From positions 3,100,001 through 3,164,000 of the forward strand of contig NZ_CP029480.1 of the NCBI RefSeq assembly GCF_003258705.1: a stretch of DNA of 64,000 bases. The letters run 5' to 3'. The translations under genes were made by a program, and so were the position numbers. This document shows, piece after piece, positions 8,422-17,327 of the stretch. The notes under the pieces were generated by a model. It did no database searches. It saw only the letters and a list, made by a program, of their open reading frames with translations, and was not told the origin of the DNA. Source of the DNA: Arcticibacterium luteifluviistationis (lineage in GTDB: Bacteria > Bacteroidota > Bacteroidia > Cytophagales > Spirosomataceae). Each line of letters opens with the position of its first letter. Position 1 is the stretch's first letter.

Positions 8422-9462
8422 ATGAATTCAACCCTGACTTACAGCCAAGCAGAAAGTTTCCTATTACGCCTTTTCCAAAAGGTCAACTTACCAAAGGACA
8501 AAGCATTAGCTACCACTAAAATTCTATTAGAAGGCGAACTTCTTGGCCATAGAACACATGGTTTACAGCTTACCATGCCCTATATAGAGCATATCAAAAG
8601 TGGCAGCATGGAAATAGAAGGTACTTATGATGTACTAAACAGTGCCGCAAGTTCTAAACTCTGGGACGGTAAATATTTAACTGGACCATGGCTTATTCAA
8701 AAAGGTATTAAGAAAGCAGATGTAATGGCTAAAGAAAACGGTGTTGGTACCGTGGTTATTCAAAAGTCTTCACACATTGGCTGCTTAGCAGCATATTTAG
8801 AAGAAGCCACGCAAAATGGCAATATGGTTATCATTGCTTGCTCTGACCCAGATAATAAAACAGTGGCTCCTTTTGGTGGCACTACGGGCGTTTACAGCCC
8901 AAACCCATTAGCCCTTGGTATTCCAACTGAAACACAGCCACTCATTATTGATGTGAGTATGTCTGCCACTTCAAATGGCTTGATTCACCAAAAAAATAAA
9001 ACCAATGAGCCATTAGAACATCCTTGGCTAATTACTCCCGACGGTGAAGCCACTACGGACGCCAAAACTTTCTTTGAAGATGAGCCTTCCACTATTTTGC
9101 CTTTAGGTGGACTAGACTCTGGTTATAAAGGATTTGCTTTAGGTATCATGATAGAAGCCATGACATCTGCCTTAGGCGGTCATGGAAGAAGCAGTGAACC
9201 TGGAAGATGGGGGGCTTCAGTGTTTATTCAAGTGATTAATCCAAAGAAATTTGCAGGTGAAAGCTATTTCAAAAGAGAAATGGAACGCTTAAAGGAACAA
9301 TCTTTAGCTAGTAAAGCTGCCAATGCTGATAGACCAGTAAGGATGCCTGGCGAAAGAGGATTAGCTCTTAAAACAAAACAAATGAAGTCTGGCTTAAGGC
9401 TTAGAAACGATACTTTTGAAGGATTACAGAAATTATCAGAGGAATTTGGACTAAAACTATAA
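8422..9462 (+). CDS. Ldh2/MdhL-type NAD(P)-dependent oxidoreductase
   Basis: Protein of 346 residues of the malate/L-lactate/sulfolactate dehydrogenase family (the non-Rossmann Ldh_2 fold). Features of the family are GELLGHRTHGLQLTMPYI near residue 40, the active-site-like SSHIGCLAAYLE, the ANPLALGIPT-like segment (NPLALGIPTE) and LDSGYKGFALGIMIE. The enzymes reduce 2-oxo acids such as pyruvate, oxaloacetate or 2,3-diketogulonate, or oxidise ureidoglycolate, in the cytoplasm. Neighbours give no substrate clue; the gene is followed by convergent pyrE after 3 bp. The family is clear but the substrate is undetermined. Confidence 0.88.
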   Translation: MNSTLTYSQAESFLLRLFQKVNLPKDKALATTKILLEGELLGHRTHGLQLTMPYIEHIKSGSMEIEGTYDVLNSAASSKLWDGKYLTGPWLIQKGIKKADVMAKENGVGTVVIQKSSHIGCLAAYLEEATQNGNMVIIACSDPDNKTVAPFGGTTGVYSPNPLALGIPTETQPLIIDVSMSATSNGLIHQKNKTNEPLEHPWLITPDGEATTDAKTFFEDEPSTILPLGGLDSGYKGFALGIMIEAMTSALGGHGRSSEPGRWGASVFIQVINPKKFAGESYFKREMERLKEQSLASKAANADRPVRMPGERGLALKTKQMKSGLRLRNDTFEGLQKLSEEFGLKL

Positions 9463-9465
9463 GAA

Positions 9466-10095
9466 TCAGTTACCCCACTTTTCAGGGCTGCGTTTCCATT
9501 TTTTGAGCGAAGCTATGTCTTCTTCTTTTACATACTGCTGCTTGCGAGCTTCGTCTATTAAGAAGTTATAGTTACTCAATGTGATTAAAGGCACATCTGC
9601 TTCTTGGAAGTTAATGCCAGCTACTTTTAAGCCATAGGTAAATACAGAAATCATTCCGATAACTTCAATACCAGCCGCTCTTAAAGCTTCCACTGCTTTT
9701 AACGAGCTTCCACCGGTAGAAATCAAATCTTCTAGGACTACTACTTTTTGACCTTTTACTATCTTGCCTTCTATCTGGTTTCCCATGCCATGCTCTTTTG
9801 GTTTGGGTCTTACATAAGCAAAAGGAACCTTTAAATAATCTGCCACCAAAGCTCCTTGGGCAATACCCGCAGTAGCCACACCAGCAACCAAATCTACTTC
9901 AGGAAAGTGTTTTTTGATGGCTTTAGCCAAAGCCTTCTTAATAAACGTACGTCCTTCTACATCAGAAAGCGTTATACGGTTGTCACAGTAAATTGGCGAC
10001 TTCCATCCTGAGCTCCATGTGAATGGTGCATTTGGACTAAGTTTTACAGCTTCTGTTTCTAATAAGATGTTGGCAATTTTTCTGGCAGTAGTCAT
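9466..10095 (-). CDS. pyrE: Orotate phosphoribosyltransferase
   Basis: PyrE, 209 residues, converts orotate and PRPP to orotidine 5'-phosphate in pyrimidine biosynthesis. The PRPP-binding loop VVLEDLISTGGSS and the N-terminal FTWSSGWKSPIYCDNR segment are diagnostic, and VAGVATAGIAQGALVAD is the usual substrate-binding stretch. Length is normal. It is 9 bp downstream of the CNNM-type gene on the same strand and probably shares its transcript. Its 3' end nearly abuts the convergent Ldh gene. Confidence 0.96.
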   Translation of the reverse strand: MTTARKIANILLETEAVKLSPNAPFTWSSGWKSPIYCDNRITLSDVEGRTFIKKALAKAIKKHFPEVDLVAGVATAGIAQGALVADYLKVPFAYVRPKPKEHGMGNQIEGKIVKGQKVVVLEDLISTGGSSLKAVEALRAAGIEVIGMISVFTYGLKVAGINFQEADVPLITLSNYNFLIDEARKQQYVKEEDIASLKKWKRSPEKWGN

Positions 10096-10104
10096 TCAGT
10101 AATT

Positions 10105-11391
10105 CTATTCTTTTTCGTCTAACAAAGTCACAAGAATCTTATCAACACGGTTTTTATCCATGTCCACTATTTCAAAACGGAAATTCTCCCAAACGAAATG
10201 GTCTCCAGTATCTGGAATTTCTTGTAGTATTTCTAAAGCAAAGCCTCCCATGGTATCAAAACCTTGGTAATCTTTTCTATTGTTTATCTCAACCTCAAAC
10301 TCTTGTAAGAACTCATCAAAAGGCAAGGATGCATCAATTAAGAATGTACCATCCTCTCTTTTGAAAATCTCAAATTCAAACTCGTTTGTTTCTGATATAT
10401 CACCTACTAAGGCATCCAGAATATCATTCATGGTTACTACACCCTGTACATTTCCATATTCATCCACAATGACTCCAAAATGGCGTCTCTCTTGTTGGAA
10501 TTTCTCTAAAACCTGGTATCCAAGGTTATTCTCAGGAATAAAAAGACACTCCCTAAGGTTAGATTCTAAACTTTTCAGCTCGGTGGTTAAAGACTTACCT
10601 AATAAATCTTTGACATAAAGCAGCCCAACCATATTGTTTATACCATCATTACAAACAGGATAAACAGAATGACGAGAAGCTATTATCTTCTTTTTGTTTT
10701 CATTAGGTGTATCATCTAAGTCTAAGAAAGTAACCTCATTGTTATTTGTCATCAATGAAGTAATTTTTCTGTCGCCAAGATGAAAGACATTTTGAAGCAA
10801 CTCATGCTCTATTTCTTCAATAGAACCGCCCGTAGCTCCTTCCCTAGCCATAGATTTGATTTCTTCCTCTGTTATGGAGTTATCTGACTCTTTTATACCT
10901 GTAAGGCTAAAAAGAAATTTAGACGTTTTGCTAAGTAGCCAAATAAATGGTGAAGTTATCCTAGAAAGAGCCATCATGGGAGCAGCCATCACCATAGAAA
11001 TCTTTTCAGGTGAAGCCAAACCAATTCGCTTCGGAACTAACTCTCCCAGAATTAAGGAAAGGAAAGTAACCAAAATAGTAATGATTACTATTGCGATGGT
11101 GTCGGCATAAGGTGCCAAAACTGGGATTTTTTGAAGGAGCGGAAGAACGTAAGCTCCTAGCCTATCTCCAGAATAAATACCAGTAAAAATACTGATCAAG
11201 GTGATTCCAATCTGAACTGTACTAAGGAACTTGTTCGGCGAACTAGCCAAACTTAGGGCAGCTTCTGCCCTTTTGTCGCCATTCTTCGAGGCGATTTCCA
11301 ATTTAGTTCTTCGGGATGAGATTAGAGCAATTTCCGACATCGAAAACACTCCGTTGATTAGAATAAGAATTAATAAAATTACTATTTCCAT
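10105..11391 (-). CDS. CNNM/CorC-family hemolysin-like membrane protein
   Basis: Protein of 428 residues with an N-terminal DUF21 membrane domain (about 1-170, four hydrophobic segments, opening MEIVILLILILINGVFSMSE). It is followed by a CBS-domain pair (about 190-330) and a C-terminal CorC_HlyC domain (about 345-425). Bacterial relatives are linked to Mg2+ or Co2+ export; 'hemolysin' is a historical label. The layout is complete and full length. pyrE follows 9 bp downstream. Ion specificity is not readable from sequence. Confidence 0.9.
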   Translation of the reverse strand: MEIVILLILILINGVFSMSEIALISSRRTKLEIASKNGDKRAEAALSLASSPNKFLSTVQIGITLISIFTGIYSGDRLGAYVLPLLQKIPVLAPYADTIAIVIITILVTFLSLILGELVPKRIGLASPEKISMVMAAPMMALSRITSPFIWLLSKTSKFLFSLTGIKESDNSITEEEIKSMAREGATGGSIEEIEHELLQNVFHLGDRKITSLMTNNNEVTFLDLDDTPNENKKKIIASRHSVYPVCNDGINNMVGLLYVKDLLGKSLTTELKSLESNLRECLFIPENNLGYQVLEKFQQERRHFGVIVDEYGNVQGVVTMNDILDALVGDISETNEFEFEIFKREDGTFLIDASLPFDEFLQEFEVEINNRKDYQGFDTMGGFALEILQEIPDTGDHFVWENFRFEIVDMDKNRVDKILVTLLDEKE

Positions 11392-11500
11392 TAAGCTTCA
11401 TGAAGCCCTTTGGGGGCGTAATGCTCTGTTATTGAATTGCAAAATAATACAAATGTGAACCGCTTTACTATTTAAAAATTAAATATTTTAGAAATAAAGC

Positions 11501-11529
11501 TTGCACTAATATACCAAACCCTATTTTTG
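11501..11529 (+). promoter_or_regulatory. Bacteroidota-type promoter for the NUDIX gene
   Basis: TTG at 11501-11503, an 18-bp spacer and TATTTTTG at 11522-11529 match the TTTG/TAnnTTTG consensus. The ATG at 11550 lies 20 bp downstream, preceded by an AGGA that could serve as a ribosome-binding site. Confidence 0.6.
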
Positions 11530-11549
11530 CACCCAAACAAAAAGGAACA

Positions 11550-12236
11550 ATGGTCATATTTATCAATGACAGACCTATCTATTTAATAGAAGGCCAAGCA
11601 CGTGTCAATAAGAAGTTTGACACCATAATTAGTGATATCAGTATGATCAAAAGCCTGAAAGAATGGCGAAAAAAAATACTGATCCCGAACGCCAATGATG
11701 AAATAATCATGGCTTTCTTTAAAGCTATAAAAGAAATCAAAAAGTTTGATTTCAAAAGCATAACCTTTCTTGTGGAAGATTTGGAAGAGGCTGAAAAGAC
11801 AGTTTTTGACCAATACAAAATAGTGGATGCCGCTGGTGGCCTTGTACTAAACAAGGAAAATAAAATACTGATGATTCACAGGCTCAATAAATGGGATTTC
11901 CCGAAGGGTAAAGCCGAAAAAGGTGAAACCATAAGAGAAACTGCTTTAAGAGAAGTAGAAGAGGAATGCAACATCAAAGTGGCCTTGATAGACAAGTACT
12001 ACATTTCCTACCATACCTATCTTCATAAAAACCAACGCGTTTTAAAAAGAACATATTGGTATCAAATGCAATTAATCTCTGATATCAACATGGCTCCACA
12101 AAAAGATGAAGGTATAGATGATGTTAGATGGATGAATACAGCAGAAATGTATAAAGCTCTTCATAAGAGCTATCCCTCTATATTGAACGTAGTGAAAAAA
12201 ATGATGAATCAGGAATTGAGCTTTTCTAAGGGGTAA
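11550..12236 (+). CDS. NUDIX hydrolase with an N-terminal extension
   Basis: Protein of 228 residues. The C-terminal NUDIX domain (about 95-225) carries the box GKAEKGETIRETAL followed by REVEEECNI. The catalytic REVEEE core is intact, but the usual Gly near the end of the box is Asn. The N-terminal ~90 residues (MVIFINDRPIYLIEG onward) are not part of the NUDIX fold and may be a substrate-selecting domain; I do not recognise it. NUDIX enzymes cleave nucleoside-diphosphate-linked compounds. The last 28 bp overlap the 3' end of coaD on the other strand. Confidence 0.87.
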   Translation: MVIFINDRPIYLIEGQARVNKKFDTIISDISMIKSLKEWRKKILIPNANDEIIMAFFKAIKEIKKFDFKSITFLVEDLEEAEKTVFDQYKIVDAAGGLVLNKENKILMIHRLNKWDFPKGKAEKGETIRETALREVEEECNIKVALIDKYYISYHTYLHKNQRVLKRTYWYQMQLISDINMAPQKDEGIDDVRWMNTAEMYKALHKSYPSILNVVKKMMNQELSFSKG

Positions 12237-12676
12237 GGCACATAGCTGCTAACATCTACGCCGAAAGAATGTAATTCCCTTACAATACTAGAGCTAATGG
12301 GTGCTAGCTCAGGAGAGGTAATTAAGAAAACGGTTTCTAAGCCATCCACTATTTGCCTGTTTACCTGAGCAATGGTATTCTCGTACTCAAAATCGGTGGT
12401 ATTTCTTAAGCCTCTTATTAAAAACTGGGCCCCGTATTCTTTAGCAACTTTAGCAGTAAGGTCATTATAGTTTATCACTTTAATGCGTTCATCATTATTA
12501 AACGCACCTTTTATAACACCTACCATAACCTCAAGTGGAAAATACCTTTCCTTGGCTGGATTATGGCCTATTCCAATTACTATTTGATCAAACAACTTCA
12601 AGCCTCTTTCTACAATATCTGCGTGACCTTTAGTAAAAGGGTCAAAAGAACCAGGAAAAAAAGCTATTCGTTTCAT
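12209..12676 (-). CDS. coaD: Phosphopantetheine adenylyltransferase
   Basis: CoaD, 155 residues, transfers AMP from ATP to 4'-phosphopantetheine, the penultimate step of coenzyme A synthesis. The N terminus has FFPGSFDPFTKGHADIV with the nucleotidyltransferase TxGH motif, and the C-terminal ISSSIVRELHSFGVDV segment is the second ATP-binding motif of the family. The length is typical. The gene overlaps the NUDIX gene tail to tail by 28 bp, an unusual but credible convergent overlap because both C termini are full length. Confidence 0.95.
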   Translation of the reverse strand: MKRIAFFPGSFDPFTKGHADIVERGLKLFDQIVIGIGHNPAKERYFPLEVMVGVIKGAFNNDERIKVINYNDLTAKVAKEYGAQFLIRGLRNTTDFEYENTIAQVNRQIVDGLETVFLITSPELAPISSSIVRELHSFGVDVSSYVPYPLEKLNS

Positions 12677-12876
12677 AGGGTATGCTATTAGAATGGCTAA
12701 AGATTGAAATGTTTTTATTCATTTCAAAGTCAACAATTATTTTCTCACTCTTTTTTCTATTCATTATTCGGAAAAATCTTTTAATAACGACTAGCCAAAA
12801 AACAGAATATTAGCTAGTCTGTCATCAATTTTTACTTAGAACGTTCTGTAAACATTAGATTTTAGAAGATTAATAT

Positions 12877-12884
12877 TATGTTTG
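12877..12884 (+). promoter_or_regulatory. Candidate -7 box ahead of the ROK kinase gene
   Basis: TATGTTTG fits TAnnTTTG. It overlaps the most upstream possible start of the ROK gene (12878), so a promoter here would place the transcript start downstream of that codon and supports initiation at 12917. No good -33 element is visible. Confidence 0.4.
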
Positions 12885-12916
12885 TAGCATTCAAAACAAG
12901 ACGAACAAACAAGCAG

Positions 12917-13828
12917 ATGGAAAGATATTTATGGGGAGTTGACCTTGGAGGAACAAAGATTGAGGGCATTGTGATAAATGCAAAGACAGACGAAATTCTA
13001 ATTAGAGAGCGAGTTCCCACCGAAGCAAGCCAAGGCTACGATCATATTTTATCTCAAATCAAAAAACTGATAGACGGCTTAGTCGAAAAAACTGGTTTAA
13101 AACCTGAAGCAATAGGATTCAGTACTCCTGGAACCCTTGACCCAGGGCTACAGACCATGAAAAATTGTAATACGACATGTATGAATGGTCAGCCTATGAA
13201 AAAGGACCTAGTCGCTTTACTGGGGGTTAAAATAGAAATGGCGAACGACGCCAACTGTTTTGCTCTAGCAGAGGCTACCATGGGAGTAGTGCCTGAAAAA
13301 TACCCTGATGCACAAGTAGTTTTTGGAGTAATTATGGGTACAGGTGTAGGCGGTGGTGTAGTGGTTAATGGAAAAATAATTGGCGGCAAACACGGCATCG
13401 GTGGCGAATGGGGACATAACGTTTTAGGAGATGACCAAACACCATGTTACTGTGGCAAAAAAGGCTGTAATGAAAATATATTTTCTGGTCCAGCCCTAGA
13501 AAGATTTTACGCAAGTGTTTCCGGCGAAAAGCGAGGTTTAAAGGAGATAGTAGAGCGTTATAGAGCAAACACCGACGAACATGCTACTGCTACGCTACAA
13601 AGGCTCTTTAAGTCCTTTGGTAAAGCCATTCACTATATCATCAATGTGCTTGACCCTGATGTGGTTGTTTTAGGTGGTGGTGTTAGTAATATTGAAGAAA
13701 TTTATACGGAAGGTGTTAAAGAAATTGAAAACTTCATCTTTAATAAAAGAAAAGTAGAAACGGTTTTCTTAAAACCTAAACTGGGCGATAGTGCGGGTGT
13801 TTTTGGAGCCGCTGAGTTGGTGAGGTAA
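12917..13828 (+). CDS. ROK-family sugar kinase
   Basis: Sugar kinase of 303 residues. ATP-binding GVDLGGTKIEG opens the protein, VIMGTGVGGGVVVNG is the second phosphate loop, and CYCGKKGCNENIFSG is the ROK zinc motif (CxCGxxGC). EWGHN holds the conserved catalytic-site His. The start at 12917 is preferred over the upstream ATG at 12878 because the extra 13 residues are basic, unlike the family, and overlap a -7 box. ROK kinases phosphorylate glucose, fructose, mannose, N-acetylglucosamine or N-acetylmannosamine; the substrate is not settled here. Its TAA overlaps the next ATG by one base, so translation is probably coupled. Confidence 0.9.
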   Translation: MERYLWGVDLGGTKIEGIVINAKTDEILIRERVPTEASQGYDHILSQIKKLIDGLVEKTGLKPEAIGFSTPGTLDPGLQTMKNCNTTCMNGQPMKKDLVALLGVKIEMANDANCFALAEATMGVVPEKYPDAQVVFGVIMGTGVGGGVVVNGKIIGGKHGIGGEWGHNVLGDDQTPCYCGKKGCNENIFSGPALERFYASVSGEKRGLKEIVERYRANTDEHATATLQRLFKSFGKAIHYIINVLDPDVVVLGGGVSNIEEIYTEGVKEIENFIFNKRKVETVFLKPKLGDSAGVFGAAELVR

Positions 13829-14430
13829 TGTTTAATTTCAACTTCTACCCTACCCTTTTAAATGAGTATCACAGATACTTGAAACACCCTACAGAAGAGA
13901 GTAAAACGAAACTTCTTAACAGAATTAATAGAATTCCTGAAACGGATCCTACTGTACTAGCAAGGTTTAAGAAGGGCATTTCTTTTGAAAGTGCTGTGGT
14001 AAAGAACAAACCGGGCGAATTTAACCAAAGCCTGATAGAAGAAGCCGCAGCTTTACTTCCAAAAAAGAAAAAAACTCAGCAACTACTCACTTTTCAGCAT
14101 AAAAACATAAAGTTTTATGGCTACGCCGATGTATTGGGTGAAGCAAGAGTGATTGACTTAAAATCTACAGCTAATCACAAAGCTGGCAGGCATGATTTCA
14201 ATTATCAAACGTTGTATCTCTACAGTTTAATTGACGCTGGATTTAAAAGCATGGAATACATCATCTGTGATTTTGAAAACATCTACGTGGAAACTTATAA
14301 AGCTTCCACGTATGATTTTGACAGCATGCTTACAGAAATGGAGAGTTTTAGGGATTTCTTGCTAGACAATAAATCTCTAATCAGAGATAAAAAAATAATG
14401 GTAGAAAGAGCTCAAACATTGTTTGACTAA
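13828..14430 (+). CDS. PD-(D/E)XK nuclease superfamily-like protein
   Basis: Protein of 200 residues translationally coupled to the ROK kinase (TAATG). The core GYADVLGEARVIDLKSTAN fits the PD-(D/E)XK pattern: Asp at the start of a strand, then D-L-K after a short turn, followed by helix FNYQTLYLYSLI with a Gln-Tyr like that of RecB-type nucleases. No helicase or other domain is fused to it. The superfamily assignment is by motif only. It could be a small repair or phage-defence nuclease, or a degenerate member. The coupling to a sugar kinase has no obvious logic. Confidence 0.68.
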   Translation: MFNFNFYPTLLNEYHRYLKHPTEESKTKLLNRINRIPETDPTVLARFKKGISFESAVVKNKPGEFNQSLIEEAAALLPKKKKTQQLLTFQHKNIKFYGYADVLGEARVIDLKSTANHKAGRHDFNYQTLYLYSLIDAGFKSMEYIICDFENIYVETYKASTYDFDSMLTEMESFRDFLLDNKSLIRDKKIMVERAQTLFD

Positions 14431-15069
14431 CTATTTATCGCCGTTTCCAAAACCATTGACGTCATCAAACTTTTTCAGGTTTAACGTCCAGCCATTTTTA
14501 AAGGATAAATACCTCACTATAAAAACAATGGCCATAGAAACCATGACATTTACATTCTCAATAGGACAGAACTTCTGCATGATGACGTAAATAACAGCTC
14601 CAAGGAAACAGGCCGCAGCATAAATTTCTTTTCTAAAAATCAATGGAATCTCATTGGTTAAAACGTCCCTAATAACCCCACCAAAACAAGCAGAAATTAC
14701 GCCCATCATAATGCAGGTTTCTACCCTAAGATTATATTCTGCAGCTATTTTAAGACCTATAATAGTGAATACACCTATCCCAAGCGTATCAAACAGAAAC
14801 ATACCTTTTTTCAACCTTAAAACTCGTTTATAAAAGATATAGGCAATAGCGTACCCGATAAAAATGGCTAAAATATAGTTTCGATCATTTAGCCAACCTA
14901 CGGGCGAACGGCCTATCAGTAAGTCTCTGAGTGTACCTCCACCAACCGCCGTCACAAAACCAATTATAAGTGTACCAACTAGGTCAAAACGCTTTTCGAT
15001 GGCCATTAAAACTCCTGAAATAGCAAAAACGGAGGTGCCAAATAAATCTAAGAAGTATATCCAAGTCAT
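14431..15069 (-). CDS. TRIC/UPF0126-family cation channel protein
   Basis: Membrane protein of 212 residues with about seven hydrophobic segments arranged as two repeats. Each repeat contains the family glycine-rich GG(T/V)xRD signature (GGGTLRDLLIGRSPVGW and GGVIRDVLTNEIPLIF). Prokaryotic members form trimeric K+-permeable channels (TRIC fold) in the inner membrane. The C-terminal tail is charged (DDVNGFGNGDK). Its stop codon directly abuts the stop of the convergent PD-(D/E)XK-like gene. Physiological role in Bacteroidota is not established. Confidence 0.88.
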   Translation of the reverse strand: MTWIYFLDLFGTSVFAISGVLMAIEKRFDLVGTLIIGFVTAVGGGTLRDLLIGRSPVGWLNDRNYILAIFIGYAIAYIFYKRVLRLKKGMFLFDTLGIGVFTIIGLKIAAEYNLRVETCIMMGVISACFGGVIRDVLTNEIPLIFRKEIYAAACFLGAVIYVIMQKFCPIENVNVMVSMAIVFIVRYLSFKNGWTLNLKKFDDVNGFGNGDK

Positions 15070-15184
15070 AGCTACTAAAATAGGAAGATGGGAGATTGTT
15101 TAATTATTTCAAGAGAAACAAAATATCAAATCAATAAAATACGCTCTTATTCAGGAGCTTAATCTGCACAAAATTGGTCAAAAA

Positions 15185-15583
15185 CTAATTCTGCCCGACA
15201 GGCTCTATCAAATCCCAAAGGTTTCCAAACTTATCTTCAAAGACCAAGACTTTGCCATAAGGCTCTTCAATAGGTCCTCTAATAATTTTGACGTCATGCT
15301 TAGTCAGATTCTCGTATTGTTCTTCAAAATTATCTGTATAAAGAAACAAAAAGACTCTCCCTCCTGCTTGACTACCAATCACTTTAGATTGCTCTTCATT
15401 AGAAGCTTTAGCTAGCAACAGTCTACACGAATTTTCTCCTTTTGGAGATACAGTTACCCATCTTTTTGATTCAGATAGGGCTGTATCTTCCAAAAGTTCA
15501 AAGTCTAAGACATTTGTATAATACTGAATGGCTTCATCATAATCCGCCACCACCAATGCTATTTGATTTAAAGAAACACTCAT
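15185..15583 (-). CDS. VOC superfamily (glyoxalase/bleomycin-resistance fold) protein
   Basis: Small cytoplasmic protein of 132 residues made of two beta-alpha-beta-beta-beta modules typical of the VOC fold (LNQIALVVADYDEAIQYYTN at the start; GKVLVFEDKFGNLWDLIEP at the end). The ATG directly follows the pafA stop with no gap, so it is translated from the pafA transcript. The reaction is unknown; the terminal DLIEP has the family's metal-ligand Glu, but the N-terminal ligand position is occupied by Gln. Confidence 0.84.
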   Translation of the reverse strand: MSVSLNQIALVVADYDEAIQYYTNVLDFELLEDTALSESKRWVTVSPKGENSCRLLLAKASNEEQSKVIGSQAGGRVFLFLYTDNFEEQYENLTKHDVKIIRGPIEEPYGKVLVFEDKFGNLWDLIEPVGQN

Positions 15584-17206
15584 TTATTTTAAAGCTTCAC
15601 CAAGTGGCGTACCTACAGAACCGCTTGGCTCTTGAATGTTTAACAATTGACTTACAGTAGGTGCTATGTCAGATATATAAGTAGGTTTTACTGTTTCGCC
15701 ATGCTTTATGCCATTTCCAAAAAATAATAAAGGCACATGCGTATCATAAGCCCACATAGTTCCGTGCGTAGTTCCACGCGTTCCGTAACCGTGAAACCAA
15801 CCTGGCTCCACTAAAACCATAATCTCACCACTTCTTTTTGGGTTATAAATGTTTTGAATTTTCTCTTTATAAAAAGGAGGAATATTATCGTTACCGAAGC
15901 TTTCTAAATTAATTACAGAGTAAATACCTTCTTGCATACTTAATACTGGAGCTATCAAATTCTTAATCTGATCTACCGTAATATTTTTCTCTGCCATTAA
16001 AGCTCTATTAAGGTAGAACTCATAGTTTTTCAAACTTAAAATCCACTCCCCTTCTCCATAAGCTTTTGAAATTATAGCATTAGCCTCTTTAGTAACTTCA
16101 CCACCTAAAAATAAGCCAGCAGGCATATCATGTTTTTTCAAGAATGCAGGAATTTCAGCCACCGCATGGTCAGCAGAAAGGAATAGAGTATAAGCCCCTT
16201 TACCTACTTGAGCATCTAAAGTGTTTAGCAAACGCTCTATTTCTAAATCCAATCTCAAATAAGTGTCTTGAACCTCCTTTGATTGAGGACCAAAAGCATG
16301 CCCAACGTAGTCTGGCGAAGAAAAACTAATCGCTAAGAAATCAGTGATATCGTCTTGACCCAGTGATTCATTTTTTAAAGCTTCTAAAGCTATATCAAGT
16401 GTCATGGTGTTTCCCCAAGGCGTAGAGGCTATAGAGCCCACTGTGAAAGTATGCGGAAAAATAGCTTCCTTTTGACCATTTAAACGGTTTTCATAAGGTT
16501 GCTTATCTTCTTCAGACTCCGTATAAGTGTCTATCGGATATAATGTTTCCCAAGTTTTGGTAGCATAGTCTTCCGCTACATTCTTGTCATTAAAAGCTTG
16601 AACCCATGTCGGTAAAGTATTTCTGTAATGAGTGCTCGTAATCCAATTTCCTGTGGAAGAGTCATACCAATAAGCATCACCTGTGTGACCTGCAGGCAAA
16701 ATAGCTCCTCTATCTTTTATAGCTACTCCTACCACTTTAGATTTAAATTGACTTGCTAATCTAATCTGGTCCGTAATAGTGGTAACCTTTAAATTATTTG
16801 GAGACATCATTCCGGCTCTCTCAGAACCTTCTCCTACCGTAGATACTGTACTATCCGAAGCTACATACATATCTTTACCACTAGCTTTGTCAAACCAATC
16901 ATTCCCAACAATTCCAGAAACAGCCGGCACACTACCTGTATAAACATGTGCGTGACCTGGTCCCGTCACTGTAGAAGCATAATGATAATTATTGTTTTTA
17001 CAGTTAAAGCCTTCTCCCATTAATCGCTTAAAGCCTCCTTCACCGTACTTATCTTGAAAACGATATAAATACTCATATCGCATTTGATCAACCACAATAC
17101 CCACCACTAATTTTGGTTTAGGCGTAGCAGATGAATTTGATATTGGAGATTGAGCAGCACAGCTACTCAAAACGAAAAAGGCAAATAGGGCAACTAATTT
17201 GTTCAC
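15584..17206 (-). CDS. pafA: PafA-type alkaline phosphatase (lipoprotein)
   Basis: Phosphatase of 540 residues of the type I phosphodiesterase/nucleotide pyrophosphatase superfamily. The N terminus has a lipoprotein signal (FFVLSSCAAQ), so it is probably exported to the periplasm or outer membrane. The family's nucleophile Thr lies in ASTVTGPGHAHVYTG, and the zinc-site segments are VVDQMRYEYL, SADHAVAEIP and GTTHGTMWAYDTHVP. PafA enzymes of Bacteroidota release phosphate constitutively from organic phosphoesters. A -7 box (TACATTTG on minus, 17233-17226) lies 20 bp upstream. The VOC gene follows without a gap. Confidence 0.93.
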   Translation of the reverse strand: MNKLVALFAFFVLSSCAAQSPISNSSATPKPKLVVGIVVDQMRYEYLYRFQDKYGEGGFKRLMGEGFNCKNNNYHYASTVTGPGHAHVYTGSVPAVSGIVGNDWFDKASGKDMYVASDSTVSTVGEGSERAGMMSPNNLKVTTITDQIRLASQFKSKVVGVAIKDRGAILPAGHTGDAYWYDSSTGNWITSTHYRNTLPTWVQAFNDKNVAEDYATKTWETLYPIDTYTESEEDKQPYENRLNGQKEAIFPHTFTVGSIASTPWGNTMTLDIALEALKNESLGQDDITDFLAISFSSPDYVGHAFGPQSKEVQDTYLRLDLEIERLLNTLDAQVGKGAYTLFLSADHAVAEIPAFLKKHDMPAGLFLGGEVTKEANAIISKAYGEGEWILSLKNYEFYLNRALMAEKNITVDQIKNLIAPVLSMQEGIYSVINLESFGNDNIPPFYKEKIQNIYNPKRSGEIMVLVEPGWFHGYGTRGTTHGTMWAYDTHVPLLFFGNGIKHGETVKPTYISDIAPTVSQLLNIQEPSGSVGTPLGEALK

Positions 17207-17225
17207 GATTGAATATGTTTTTTGA

Positions 17226-17233
17226 CAAATGTA
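17226..17233 (-). promoter_or_regulatory. Candidate -7 box for pafA
   Basis: The minus strand reads TACATTTG, an exact TAnnTTTG match, 20 bp ahead of the pafA ATG. The -33 element is not clear: the nearest TTG is at a spacing of only 15 bp. Confidence 0.45.
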
Positions 17234-17327
17234 AAAAAAACATAATTACAATGTGTACTTACAAATTATTATGGTTGAATGTGTAGACGTAGTTTTCAAT
17301 AATTACTGAAAATACAATACTTACTGA

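Noticed and set aside
10105-11391. The 'hemolysin' label of the DUF21/CBS/CorC protein as a toxin
   Set aside because: The domains are those of CNNM/CorC ion-transport-linked membrane proteins. The hemolysin name is historical.
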